Below are positions 22,975 through 32,871 of a stretch of DNA of 64,000 nucleotides, in pieces. The DNA is from Rhododendron vialii (Eukaryota > Streptophyta > Magnoliopsida > Ericales > Ericaceae). A model generated the notes under the pieces. It saw nothing but the letters and a program-made list of their open reading frames with translations, was not told the DNA's origin and made no database searches. A program made the position numbers and the translations under genes. Position 1 is the first letter of the stretch. The number at the start of each line of letters is the position of its first letter. The stretch covers positions 37,299,501 through 37,363,500 of the forward strand of contig NC_080557.1 of NCBI RefSeq assembly GCF_030253575.1, in the 5' to 3' direction.

Positions 22975-24293
22975 ACTTCTTTTTTTTCAAACGAGTCGAA
23001 TTTACAAATACACACTCACATAAATGTAATAGACAATAAACCACAAGTGTGTAGAGCCCCACACATTTATGCAAATATTTGTGTATCTGAGCGTGTATTT
23101 TTGATGTGATTGTAGACTTGTTGTAAGTAAATGGGTATCTATTTACAAAAAAATCAAATGGGAGAAAAATGTTAGAAAAACATAGTGTGCTCAAAACTTA
23201 ATTTTCGTATTTTCCTCTCACTTTCTTTTTAAACCAAACAAGGGGAGGGTCAGTTTCTTTAATATTCCCTCCATCTCTTTTCCACATGTTTCAAACAAAG
23301 TTTAAGTTTCCAAAAGGTTAGAAATTCTAATTTATTGTAGGGAGTTGATATCACTCAAGTTCGTTGCATTTGAAACAAGTTACTCCGTACTGTATATTCG
23401 AACAAGTCTCTATGGATGTCTGATCAACTTGAGTTTTACCATGGAAGATAAATACATTGAGAATTACAAAATAAATAGCTTGGATCGTAAAAAAATGGTG
23501 ACCCCAAGGCATAATTTTTTCTACATAAAACGAGAAATTTTGAAATTTTACTTTCCATCAAAAGTTGAAAAAATATGAAGTGAATGGGTGTACTAAAACA
23601 TTTCTGGTATGCACTTAGAATCATAGTAAGAATAGCCATAACGCCACCACGTACGATAATTTTGAGTCTTCTGTATTTTTCATCCCTACTGTTACAATGG
23701 CATCCAAATTACAGTATATTCTTTTGTCATGAACACACCAATAATTACTTGCGCCATGTGTCTTTCTGGAGAGAGTGAGTAACTAACAAAAATGATCATA
23801 ATCTTTCATTTTGTAGAACTCCTCAAGAACATCTTCTTTGCCAATCTAAGTTCATCGAATTTACTGCATGAACGAATCACTCATGTGCAAGGAAAACGGA
23901 CGGTTGAAGTTTCAACCCAAATTTGGTTTCCCATTTTTCATGCACAAACGCGGTTAGTTTGTATAGAAAAATGAAGTCCGATTTGAATGATCTTTTGAAT
24001 GACCACTCTCTTCAGCGGGTTCTACAAAATCAACGATTCCGATAAGTTTGTTGAATTCGAGACAAACCTTAATTTGAAAGCTGGAGGGGACTGGGAAATA
24101 GCAAACTGGACAAGAAATCGGTCCCAACACACATGGGTGCCGATACAATTTTGAATGGAACCAGAGTACAAAACACTCCTTCCCTTTCTGGTATTCTCAA
24201 CAAAATTTCTTTCGAAATTCTCATCGGGAGCGATTCTACTTGCGGTTACAACGATTATTTGACAACTTTCCAATCCCCATAGCCTCAAGTCAG
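22975..24293. other. 3' flank of GH17 paralog B (duplicated unit, copy 2)
   Basis: No gene. Matches 18.9-19.85 kb and 31.08-32.01 kb. The conserved order (acacactcacataaatg, then ggggagggtcagtttcttta, then attctaatttat.gta) defines the unit. Open frames here are shadows. Confidence 0.7.
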
Positions 24294-27200
24294 TCAAATA
24301 GTACAATATAATACGAGGGATTCGACCAGGGGTGTTGTTGCCCATGTGTTTTCGTATTTGGGCTGCTTGTTGGGTGAGAAGAGCCCATAACGTCTCTCAC
24401 TCTCTGGTCCAGGCTTCATATTCTCATCAAACATGGCAAACCAATAAGTCTCAATAGCCCTCCCAGGCCTCTTTGGACTCCCTCCCTTCACGTGATTAAT
24501 AAGATTCCTGTAATAAGTCCCTGCATTCTCCACCGAAGCAGCAGTGCCACCCGCAGACGGCCATCCACTCTCCGACACCACGATTTCCACGTCGGGTCCA
24601 CCCGCCTTCTCGACGGCAGAGTAGGTGGCGTCCAATATGACATCAAAGAGGTTCCTATACGAAAGTTGACCGTCTTGTACACCAACTCCTCGGGCAGTGA
24701 AAAGGGCATACGGAAGAGGCACGTCCTGGGGATCACCAATGTGGCTAATGTAGGGGTATATGTTGACGAGTAACGGGTTGTTGGTGTTCTGTAGGAAGTT
24801 GATGATCGGTACCATGAATGAGAACCAGGCGCCCTCGAAAACGCCCTGAGAAGGAGGGATTGAGGTGCGTAGGAGTCCTGGGTATGTTACAGTGGAAACC
24901 TGTTGGGAATTTATAGATTTCGATCAATTCAGAGTCATTTGTATGAAGGATCACAAACATCGATAAGTAATTAGAGGGTATGAATCATGAAAGCTAATTA
25001 GATAGTAGGGTATAAATTCCACTGAACTCGCCGGAGCAATTGACAAAAATAGCCAAGGACCTCGGCTCGCAAGTCTCCAAGGCATCAAATCGCAAGTCTC
25101 CAAGGCATCAAAACTAGTGGGTGTTTGGATCCCTCTTTTTTTGCATTTTCATTTTTAGCTTTTTCTCTTTTTGGCTGTTTGGAAGGAGTCACCCAGAATT
25201 ATTTATGGCAAAACTCATTCATGGTTTCTTGCTTTAGAGAAGAGAAGCCAAAAAGAAGAGGATAGGAGCTTTTCCCATTCTCGTTTTCTACTTCTCTTTG
25301 ATTGAAGATGAAAAGACCAACTTGCCCTCCGCATATTTTAGAAATAACACGTCAACAGATAATGCAAGTGCAAGTTCTACTAGTTGTTTTCTTTAAGAAA
25401 AAAAATATGCATATAAGCTGATGAAGAGACTTTAGGCTTTGGCATTTTTGTATTGATCGGATTTTTAAAAAATGAATGATTATTTTTATTAGAGAAACAT
25501 ACGAAGATTGAACAATTAATGCAGAAGCATGAAATTAATAGAACTACAAAAAAAAAAAAGGAGAAAGACCAACGAAAAATATCCATGTAAGTTGTTAGAT
25601 TGCTCCTCTCCGAGCGGCTTTTTAAATATATCTACCAATTGAGGACAAATATATTCTAATTTTAGTTGTCTCTTTATTTTTTCTTCAGTTCCTTTATTTT
25701 TTTGGTTTGGGGGGGGGGGGGGGGGGGGGGGGGGGAGTTGGGGGATTAATGATGATTGGAAGTGTTCATGCTCTTTTGCAATAGCTTAGATTTAACTTAT
25801 CGTTATTTTTTCTTAATTGTCAAAAAAAATTAGTTGGCGACTTTTAATTAACTAAGAATAATACAATTTCATAATATAATTTTTACAAAATTGATTAAAC
25901 CGTTCTTTGTACCCACTATATCCCATAATAAATAATCAAGGGCAACATGGTAAAAAATTAACTCACAATTCATTGTCATCACATATCTCCCAAATACTAT
26001 TCATGTTGTAAAATGCATTCTGCACATATCATCCAAATACTCTGCTAGATTCAAAAAACATTCTGACCATAATCCAAAAAGTCAAAAAACAAAAAAGTTA
26101 AAAATGAAAAGCCAAAATGTCTAGTATTCTAAAATCATTTCTCTTTGGCTTATATATTTTCATATTTTCGAAAGCTCTTTTCTAGTTATTTGTCAAACTT
26201 TTTTACATTTCTAATTCATGTCAACCAGACAAGTTATGGGTCATAACTATTTATTCCGTCGAGACGATTTGTATCCATTTACCGTGAGTTAAGAAACAAC
26301 TCATAAAGCAAGAAGGTAAGCCGAAAAACAATATAAATCATCCCAAACTGATCACAACGGCTTCAAATTCGAGAAATGTTATGGTCAAAAACTTCCGTTT
26401 GAAACCATCGATACGATAGAAAGAGACGAGCGACTTAAAGGAAACTCCTACTAAGATTAAAAAATCATGGTAATAAAACTAAGATTTTGAAGTAAAGAAC
26501 CTTAATTTCATCCTTCAAGCTAGCAGAGGCAAGTGCATCGTAGACATTTGACATGGCAAGGAGCACCAACGGAACAAGGTGAGCCATTACATCTTTGCTG
26601 GGATCGACCTCATTTCCAACGACTATGATCCGGAACTTGACATCCGGATAATAGTTCAGGACATTGTCTCGGATCCACTTTGATGCGGCGGCAGTACTGT
26701 TAGCGAGACTTTGGAGATTGCTGTTAGGGACGTCAAGTACAAGTTCTATGTTGGATCTCTTGAGGGCTTGTAAAGTTTGTGGATTTGGATCGTACATTCT
26801 CATTCTTCCAATGCCGTTGGACTTGTAGAGATCAACTACTTCTTGGTCGGAGGGTAAATTGTTGCCCAGTCGTCCGTTGCACACCCCTATTTGTGCATCT
26901 GCACGCATTAATTAGTATTTCATTTTTAGCCGATAAACTACCAGTGCTAGGCTAGGGAGTAGTAGGAACACAAATCTAAACATATTTTGAGTTAATCCAA
27001 TGTTTCCCAGCGAGCATTATTGACTAATATACTCAAGTAATAATTAACATTAATACTGTTGTAACCTTATGCTTAAAGGATTATTATATGCTGCACAGTA
27101 CTGGCGACGCCAAAAGTTGGTTAGGTCACTTGACCCTGCTAAGTATTATTCAAAGTTCTTGTATGGACTTGTCCTACAAGAATTATAGCACTTGAGAGGT

Positions 27201-27308
27201 TTTAAACTCGAGACATTAAAAAGGATCAAGCCTCCAAATCTCAAACTTTGATCACTAGGTCAACCCCTCGAGGATAAATATGAGACTACGACAGATCATT
27301 GCAAACAC

Positions 27309-27343
<35 letters not shown>

Positions 27344-27444
27344 AGGCCTGTTTGATGAAAATTAGGAAGAAATAGCACAAGTAGCAATAGAGAAACGAGA
27401 AAAGGGTCGTAGCAGTAGCATATTGTTGCACGAAAAACCGCCAT
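24294..27444 (-). CDS. GH17 glucan endo-1,3-beta-glucosidase, paralog B, complete, 368 aa
   Basis: Exons 27444-27342, 26898-26501 and 24899-24294; frame open throughout. Signal peptide in residues 1-36, mature start near QIGVCNGRLG. Catalytic residues are retained: Glu131 in VVGNEV and Glu277 in VVSESGWPS. Compared with paralog A, exon 1 has a six-base insertion next to the donor (CCTAG|GTCTC instead of ACAG|GTCTC), which adds two residues and keeps phase. Intron 2 is 1601 bp against 699 bp in A because of a large insertion containing a 27-base G run. The C-terminal end (KQPKYENTWATT, then SLVLYCTI) has the same unusual tail as A. The two proteins are close paralogs; whether B is expressed despite its disrupted promoter is open. 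Confidence 0.92.
25113..26220. mobile_element. Insertion in intron 2 of GH17 paralog B
   Basis: About 1 kb present in B and absent from A. The left edge starts GTGGGTGTTTGGATCC with TTTTTGCATTTTCATTTTTAGC, and near 26045-26115 its inverse-like partner (aaaagttaaaaatgaaaagc) occurs, so it is probably a non-autonomous foldback element with degraded ends. It carries a tandem pair of 'tcgcaagtctccaaggcatc' just outside its left edge (25066-25110). No transposase. Confidence 0.5.
25709..25735. repeat. Poly(G)27 run
   Basis: Twenty-seven consecutive G on the plus strand, followed by AGTTGGGGG. On the GH17 B transcript it would be a C run inside intron 2. Such a run is rare in AT-rich plant DNA; it may be real or a sequencing artefact. 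Confidence 0.85.
27311..27340. repeat. (GA)15 tract at the intron 1 donor of GH17 paralog B
   Basis: On the coding strand the CT run begins with the GT donor, as in the other two GH17 first introns. Confidence 0.95.
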
Positions 27445-27537
27445 TTAGAAGAGGAAGAAAGGAACAACTAGCTAGGAGTAGTAGATCAATGTCCAGTGTG
27501 TGTATATACAGAGAGGGGGGAGGGGGGCTAGGCCCGG

Positions 27538-27772
27538 TTACTCTTTTCCCGTTTAAAAAATAAGTACTTATTTATAATTTTCAAGCTTAAAATTAATAAA
27601 CTTACTAAAATAAAAATATACAATATAGATCTTATTTGATAGATTTCGATAAGATCTATCAAATCCTGAAAAAAAAAATTAAAAAATTATTTTTGTAAAC
27701 CTATTATTTTTAAAATTGAAAATAAGTACTTATTTGAGAATTATTTGAGAATTTGAAACGGAAAATTACATT
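27538..27772. repeat. Foldback repeat in the GH17 paralog B promoter (GTTCCAGAA-related family, copy 3)
   Basis: Left arm 'cttttcccgttt...aaataagtacttattt', right arm its inverse 'aaataagtacttattt...aaacggaaaa'. It stands just upstream of 'tatgaaccaag', the same place where paralog A has a Stowaway element. Confidence 0.6.
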
Positions 27773-28082
27773 AAAGTATGAACCAAGAAACGTATGTCGG
27801 TCATGATTTCGCAAGGGTAGGTAGGAGAAGTGGCAATCTCAACCCACATTTCTTAACCCGCCCAAATCCGCCCACTTATAACCCAACCCAATCCGCCCAT
27901 ATTGTACAATGGGTTGATATGGGTTGGACCCATATAAACCCATATTTACATGGGTTTAGATGGGTTAAAAATGAGTTCAATATGGGTTAGACCTAAAATA
28001 CCAATTCTTGCACAAAATCGCTTCCTGTACGGGACCAAATTCGGTCTGTTTTATTCACTTCAATTAGATTCCCTTGCAAATC

Positions 28083-28084
<2 letters not shown>

Positions 28085-28117
<33 letters not shown>
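28085..28117. repeat. (CT)16 microsatellite inside the hAT-like element
   Basis: The 5116-6559 copy has a CT tract at a comparable place. Confidence 0.9.
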
Positions 28118-28121
<4 letters not shown>

Positions 28122-28429
28122 TTGGAAAGAACTAAACTAAAACAAATCTGGATTTGGCAAGTTAAAATGGGTTAATTTTTTTTTATTTGATAATTTTGCG
28201 CTAAACTTTTCAGTCATCCATTCGTGCAATTAATTTGCTGAGATTCGTTTTCAATTATGACCGGTCACAATTAATTGTTACCGGTCATAATTGATTTTCA
28301 ATTCGGATCATCCAAAAACACTTTGGACGTGCGCGATTGGTCTTCATAAAACCTTCTTTACGGAATGGTCTGCAAATAAGATTTTTTGTTAAAGGACAGA
28401 GAAGAAGACTTCAGGTGGGTTTGGATTGT

Positions 28430-28770
28430 TAAGTCAAAATGATTTTTCTTTTTTGTCTTTATTCAAAAAAATTTCGCATTTGTTAATTTTGCTTTAAATT
28501 TTTGTAACTTATTGATTCGTTTCGTTGAGAGGAATCAAAAAAATAAAATTTTTTTAATCGAAACTCAGTTATTTTTTTTACAAAAAAGATTATTTTTTTA
28601 CTTATTTTGTCTTTATTCAAAAATTCATGAGTTTCGATTATAATTTTTTACTTTTTTGATTCCTCTCATTGAGACGAATCAATAAACTACAAAAGTTTAA
28701 CGCAAAATAAACAAATACAAAAAAAATTAAAAAAAAGAAGAAAAAAGTCACTCAATTTTTAATCCAAATG
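28430..28770. repeat. AT-rich foldback nested in the hAT-like element
   Basis: Left arm 'tttgtctttattcaaaaaaa', 'gattcgtttcgttgagagg', and the right arm is its inverse ('cctctcattgagacgaatc', 'caaatacaaaaaaaatt'). Same family as 1179-1542. Confidence 0.6.
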
Positions 28771-29224
28771 CACCCGAAGCCGGCATTGGTATACCGGATA
28801 TTTTAGCTTAGGGAGAAAAGGAAGTAGAATGGGTCGGGTCGGATGGGTTTGGATCATAATTTTAAAATTTTTCGATTCTTCTCTGAATAGAACTAATAAT
28901 CGACAAAAAATTGACGCGGAACGTACAAATTGAGTTTTAATCATAAAATTTTACTTTTTTGAATCCCCTTATTGAGACAAATCAGAGAAAGGAGGGGGGA
29001 AGAGAGGGGAAGGGGGAAAAAAAAAAAAAGGAAAACGGGTCGGGTCGGACGGGTTTGGGTTTGGCCTGACCCATATTTAACCCGAACCGTTCCAACCCGT
29101 TTTCTTTTTGGCCCATATTTGACCCACGACCCGTTTCAACCCGCCCAAACCCGCCCAGACCCGCCCGTTTGCCACCTCTAGTAGGTATGACTGGACTAAT
29201 GTATGCGCGTATATATATAGAACC

Positions 29225-29520
29225 TCTCCATTTCTTCCCTTTTCTGATTGAATTTCGATGATCCAAGCCGCTCAATGTGTACAGGATGTGATTTTAAGGA
29301 TACCCTCAAGAAATTGGCTAAAAAAATGACCAGAAATGGTTTCATCCGAACAGTGTTTGTTTGAACCGTTAGATAAAAAACAAATAAAAACTACTCGGAT
29401 GAAGCCTTTCCCGGTCTTTTTTTTTGTTGATTTCTCATGGCCTTAAAATCACGTTCTGAACACATTGAATTGGCTCAGATCATCGAAATTCAATCGGGAA
29501 AGGGAGGTCCGCATTTTATT
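29225..29520. mobile_element. Foldback MITE, 'GATCAAATTTCGAT' family (copy 2 of 3)
   Basis: Both arms, read inward, contain GATTGAATTTCGATGATC, then GTGATTTTAAGG, then a GAAAT-rich word and the 'cggatgaag' or 'catccgaac' loop words. Approximate ends. Confidence 0.65.
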
Positions 29521-29554
29521 AAGTTAAGGTGGTCCTTACGGGTTGTTTCAAATG

Positions 29555-29895
29555 AGAGGGTCCTCATTTTAGTTAAAATGCAGACCCACCTTTTCCAATC
29601 AAATTTCGATAATCTGAACCGCTCAATGTGTGTAAAACGTGATTTTAAGGGTACCAGCGAGAAATTGGCACAAAAAAAATACCAGAAAAGGCTTCATCCG
29701 AATAGTTTCGAACATTTTTTTACTAAACGGTTCAAATAAAAACTGCTCAAATCAAGCCTTTTCCGGTCATGTTTTTTGCCGATTTCTCACAGGGTGCTCT
29801 TAAAATCACATTTTGGTAACATTGAGCAACTCGAATTATTGAAATTTGATCGGAAAAATAGAGAAATAAAAAGGTAAAATGAGGACCTCCCCATA
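29555..29895. mobile_element. Foldback MITE, 'GATCAAATTTCGAT' family (copy 3 of 3)
   Basis: Stands directly beside copy 2. Left arm 'caatcaaatttcgataatc' and right arm inverse 'cgatcaaatttcaataatt'; both then carry the GTGATTTTAAG word and the AAGGCTTGATT/AAGGCTTCATC loop words. Outer ends share GGTCCTCATTTTA. Confidence 0.65.
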
Positions 29896-30037
29896 TAAAA
29901 CGAATTAATATACACACACATTGATAGAAGAGGGGGATTAATATACACACATTGATAGGGGGGTGGGTGGGTTTCTAATTGCATTAAAGTAGTATGTGAA
30001 CTAAGAAAAGTATGTCAGTCATGATAAATCTTGGAAC

Positions 30038-30426
30038 AGTGCTACACGCTCAGATTTTCGCAAACAAACAACACGTACAGATGAACTTTGGACCCATTTT
30101 GGGTCCTACAAAGATAATCGGAGTCGTTCATTTTGTTCAAAACATCTTATTTAAGGTCACGGTAAAAAATCAGTTCAATTGGATATCGGTAAAAGGGTTT
30201 ACGAAACACCTATCTTTGCTTCAGAAAATAGCCTATTTTTTGAAACAAAGTTGGGTATTTCGTAAACCCCCTTACCGATATTCAAATAAGCTGATTTTTT
30301 ATGAAAACCTTAAACAACATATTTTGAATAAAATGAGCGGCTCCGATCATCTTTGTGGGACCCAAAATGGATCCAAAGTCCATCTATATGCGCTGTGGAT
30401 TTTAAAAAATCTGTGTCTGTAGCGGT
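30038..30426. mobile_element. Large foldback element in the remnant promoter
   Basis: An inverted repeat centred near 30230 with arms of about 180 bases: both arms, read inward, contain ATTTTGGGTCC, ACAAAGAT, ATCGGAG, GTAAAAAATCAG or its variant, and ATCGGTAA then GGGTTTACGAAA. Outer ends are weaker (CAGTGCTACA and CCGCTACAGA). The paralog reads 'catgatttcgcaaggg' without it. Shares words with the foldback at 8515-9275. Confidence 0.65.
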
Positions 30427-30551
30427 TTTGATTTTGCAAGGGTATAGTGGAAAATTCTACGATAGGGATTATGGGGGTGGAGAGAGACAGAGAGCAACCA
30501 TAGACCTACATGATAGGAAGGGTAGTGGAAAATTCTACGATAGGGATTATG

Positions 30552-30934
30552 AGCCCAGCTACAGTACCGACCGAAAACCCAAAGAAATCGTACCGACGGT
30601 CGTGTCGGGTCGTCTCCGGCCACCGGACAGCCGATCCGAGCCGTCCAAAAATTCTAAAAAAAAAAGAAACAGGGGGGCTTTCGTGGAAATCAACGGCATC
30701 CGACGTGTTTAAGGTACTCGATCCAAACACCCTATTTTTTGTGCATATATGTACTTGATCCAAACATCCGACCTTAAACACGTCGGATGCCATTGATTCC
30801 CGAGTAGGCTCCCTTGTTTTTTTTTTTTAGAATTTTTGGACGGCTCGGATCAGCCGTCTGGTGGCCGGAGACAGCCCGGCGCGGCATTCGGTATGTTTTC
30901 GATGGGTTTCCGGTCGGTACCAATAGGTTTTCTG
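30552..30934. mobile_element. GC-armed foldback MITE, Mutator-like (copy 1 of 2)
   Basis: 383 bp, flanked on both sides by AGGGATTATG (30542-30551 and 30935-30944). The arms are long inverted repeats with the words GTACCGACC, GTCTCCGGCCACC, CCGATCCGAGCCGTCC, an A run of about 10, and CATCCGACGTGTTTAAGG. The 9-10-bp target duplication fits Mutator-like elements. The insertion site is known independently because the target belongs to a duplicated promoter sequence. The second copy is at 46852-47243. Confidence 0.8.
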
Positions 30935-30950
30935 AGGGATTATGGGGGTG

Positions 30951-30971
30951 GAGAGAGAGAGAGAGAGAGAG
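30951..30971. repeat. Short GA tract
   Basis: About ten GA units following the resumed promoter sequence. Confidence 0.85.
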
Positions 30972-31245
30972 CAGCCACCAACCGACATGATAGGATAGTA
31001 ACTTCGGGGAGGACTCCGGACCGAAACACACTCACATAAATGTGTGGGAGTCACACACACTACTTTCCCCCGTCTACAACTCCAAAGACCAGACTTCACT
31101 ACTTTTTTTTTCCAAACGAGTTGAATTTATTTACAAATACACACTCACATAAATGTGTGGGGGTCACAAACACTAAACTACTATTGTGTTGTCCCACATA
31201 TTTATGTGTATATTCATGTATTTGAGTGTGTATTTTGGATGTGAC

Positions 31246-31485
31246 TACTCCCTCCATCTCAATTTAACAGTTCTTTTTGAAAATTCGTGTCATTTTTCAA
31301 TTGACTATATCTTGTAATTTATAATGTTTTATTTGCTTTTGAAAATACTGTATTATAAAACTAATCGAGATCTATCAAAAAAGTTCCATACTAGATTTAA
31401 AATTCATAACTAATTTGAAGATATAACTAGTTTTTCATCCGATTAGAATAGAACGAGAGACTATTAAATTGGGACGGAGAGAGTA
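31246..31485. mobile_element. Stowaway MITE in the remnant unit
   Basis: Ends TA-CTCCCTCCATCTCAATTTA and inverse TA-CTCTCTCCGTCCCAATTTA. It interrupts the duplicated 3' flank, which is uninterrupted at the corresponding place in the copy near 23100. Confidence 0.85.
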
Positions 31486-32010
31486 TATACTTGTGTAAGT
31501 AAGTGGGAAGCTTATTTCCAAAATAAATGGGAGAAAAGTACGAGAAAAACATAATAGTGTGCTCAAAATTTAATTTTCTTATTTCTCTCTCGCTTTCTTT
31601 CTAAACCAAAAAAGGGGAGGGTCAGTTTCTTTAATTTTCCTTCCCTCTCTTTTTCATAGGATTCAAACACAATTTAAGTTTACAACAGGTTGGAAATTCT
31701 AATTTATCGTAAGAATGCCAAAACCCCATATGTTCTGTTCCCAACAAAACCCAACTTGTTCATGCCAAAACATTATTCCACCTGCCTTATTTGCCCTTTA
31801 CTCCACCAGTCACTTTTCATACATATTTTTATTTTACAAAACTACCCCTTCAATCTGTTTGGATTATTTTATCAAAAAGTCTAAATACACAATAATCCAA
31901 ATACAACACCATCCACAACCCCTCACATACATATGGAGCCCACTACTAAGCGCATGGACCCCAATAGTTACTTGCCACATTTGCCTTTATGGAGAGAGTG
32001 ATTAACTAGA

Positions 32011-32871
32011 ACTTAAATCAACTAGAAGGTTAGGGATTTTGATCATTCCCCTCAGTCTGCAGCTGTACGGGAAAAAAAAAAAAAAAAAAGAGAATCCTCA
32101 AGTTACAGTAAAAGAGAAATGGAAATGCAACACTAATTTTATTACTGCACAAATAAAAAGGATCTAAATCCAACCCTCCTTCCTCCAGTTTACAAATATG
32201 AGGCCTGTTATGGTACATGAAAATGTTCCATGGAAGTGTCCATGAAATGGAAATGAATAATTCAAATTCACACAGTTGTGAATCTGAACCATTCATTTAT
32301 AGAACCCCCTGACTGCGTAAAGCAAAAGTAGTTTACACAAGAAGAATAAGAAACCAGAGCATTCTAATTTTACCTACAGTATTTAATCACATCTCTAAAT
32401 TCAAATCCGAGCGAAAACTTCAAGAGAAAAAAAACACTTCGATCCGAGTCAGATTCGAGCCAACCATGAACAATGCTGAAATGATTTGTCTGTACTTGCC
32501 CCCGTGTCCAGGATGTGCTTGCATTTACAACACCAACATTGCTTGGTTTGGCAACTGCTTGAAAGCCGGTTCTTTAGTGTTTCGCCCATCTTGGCCTATT
32601 GATAAATTTTTAGGTTCTTTTTTTTTTTTTTTTTTCATGTCTACATTTCATGAGCTGCCAAGCTTTTTGACTTTTTCATTTTGAAAATTTCACGGGTGTT
32701 TAGCTCAGCAGCCCAGAAACATAAAACTCGTCTGAAAAACCCTAAAAATTTGCACAATAGGACAACAATGTCCTTGTAAAGGCCTTGAAAAGCCGTTGCT
32801 AACTCAAGTCGCTTGTATTGACATGTAGCCAGCGGGGATAGCCTGCCTAAGACTGTATTAGTAACATATAA
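32011..32871. other. Downstream region of the FAM135-like gene
   Basis: Probably 3' untranslated sequence and intergenic DNA. No other exon is supported; the open frames at 32030-32296 and 32466-32684 have no recognisable protein. A T run lies near 32619-32635. Confidence 0.45.

Larger units (their letters stand above)
27825..29180. mobile_element. Non-autonomous hAT-like TIR element (copy 2) in the GH17 B upstream region
   Basis: 1356 bp. The left end reads GAGAAGTGGCAA and the reverse complement of the right end TAGAGGTGGCAA. Flanks are GTAGGTAG (27817-27824) and GTAGGTAT (29181-29188). Paralog A has an uninterrupted related site ('gcaagggcaagttggactgg'), supporting insertion. Both subterminal regions are rich in gggtcgg/cccgaccc words, as in the copy at 5116-6559, and it also carries a CT tract and an AT-rich foldback. 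No transposase. Confidence 0.75.
29975..32010. repeat. Remnant of a further GH17 unit: promoter plus 3' flank, gene missing
   Basis: 29985-31075 matches the promoter of paralog A (aagtatgtcagtcatgat; tggaaaattctacga; gccaccaaccgacatgat). 31085-32010 matches the 3' flank at 22975-23790 (acactcacataaatgtg; ggggagggtcagtttcttta; gagagagtgattaact). No GH17 exon lies between or after, so either a third gene was lost or the duplication ended here. Three transposons interrupt the unit. Within it a 78-bp tandem duplication starts at 30445 and 30523. Confidence 0.7.
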
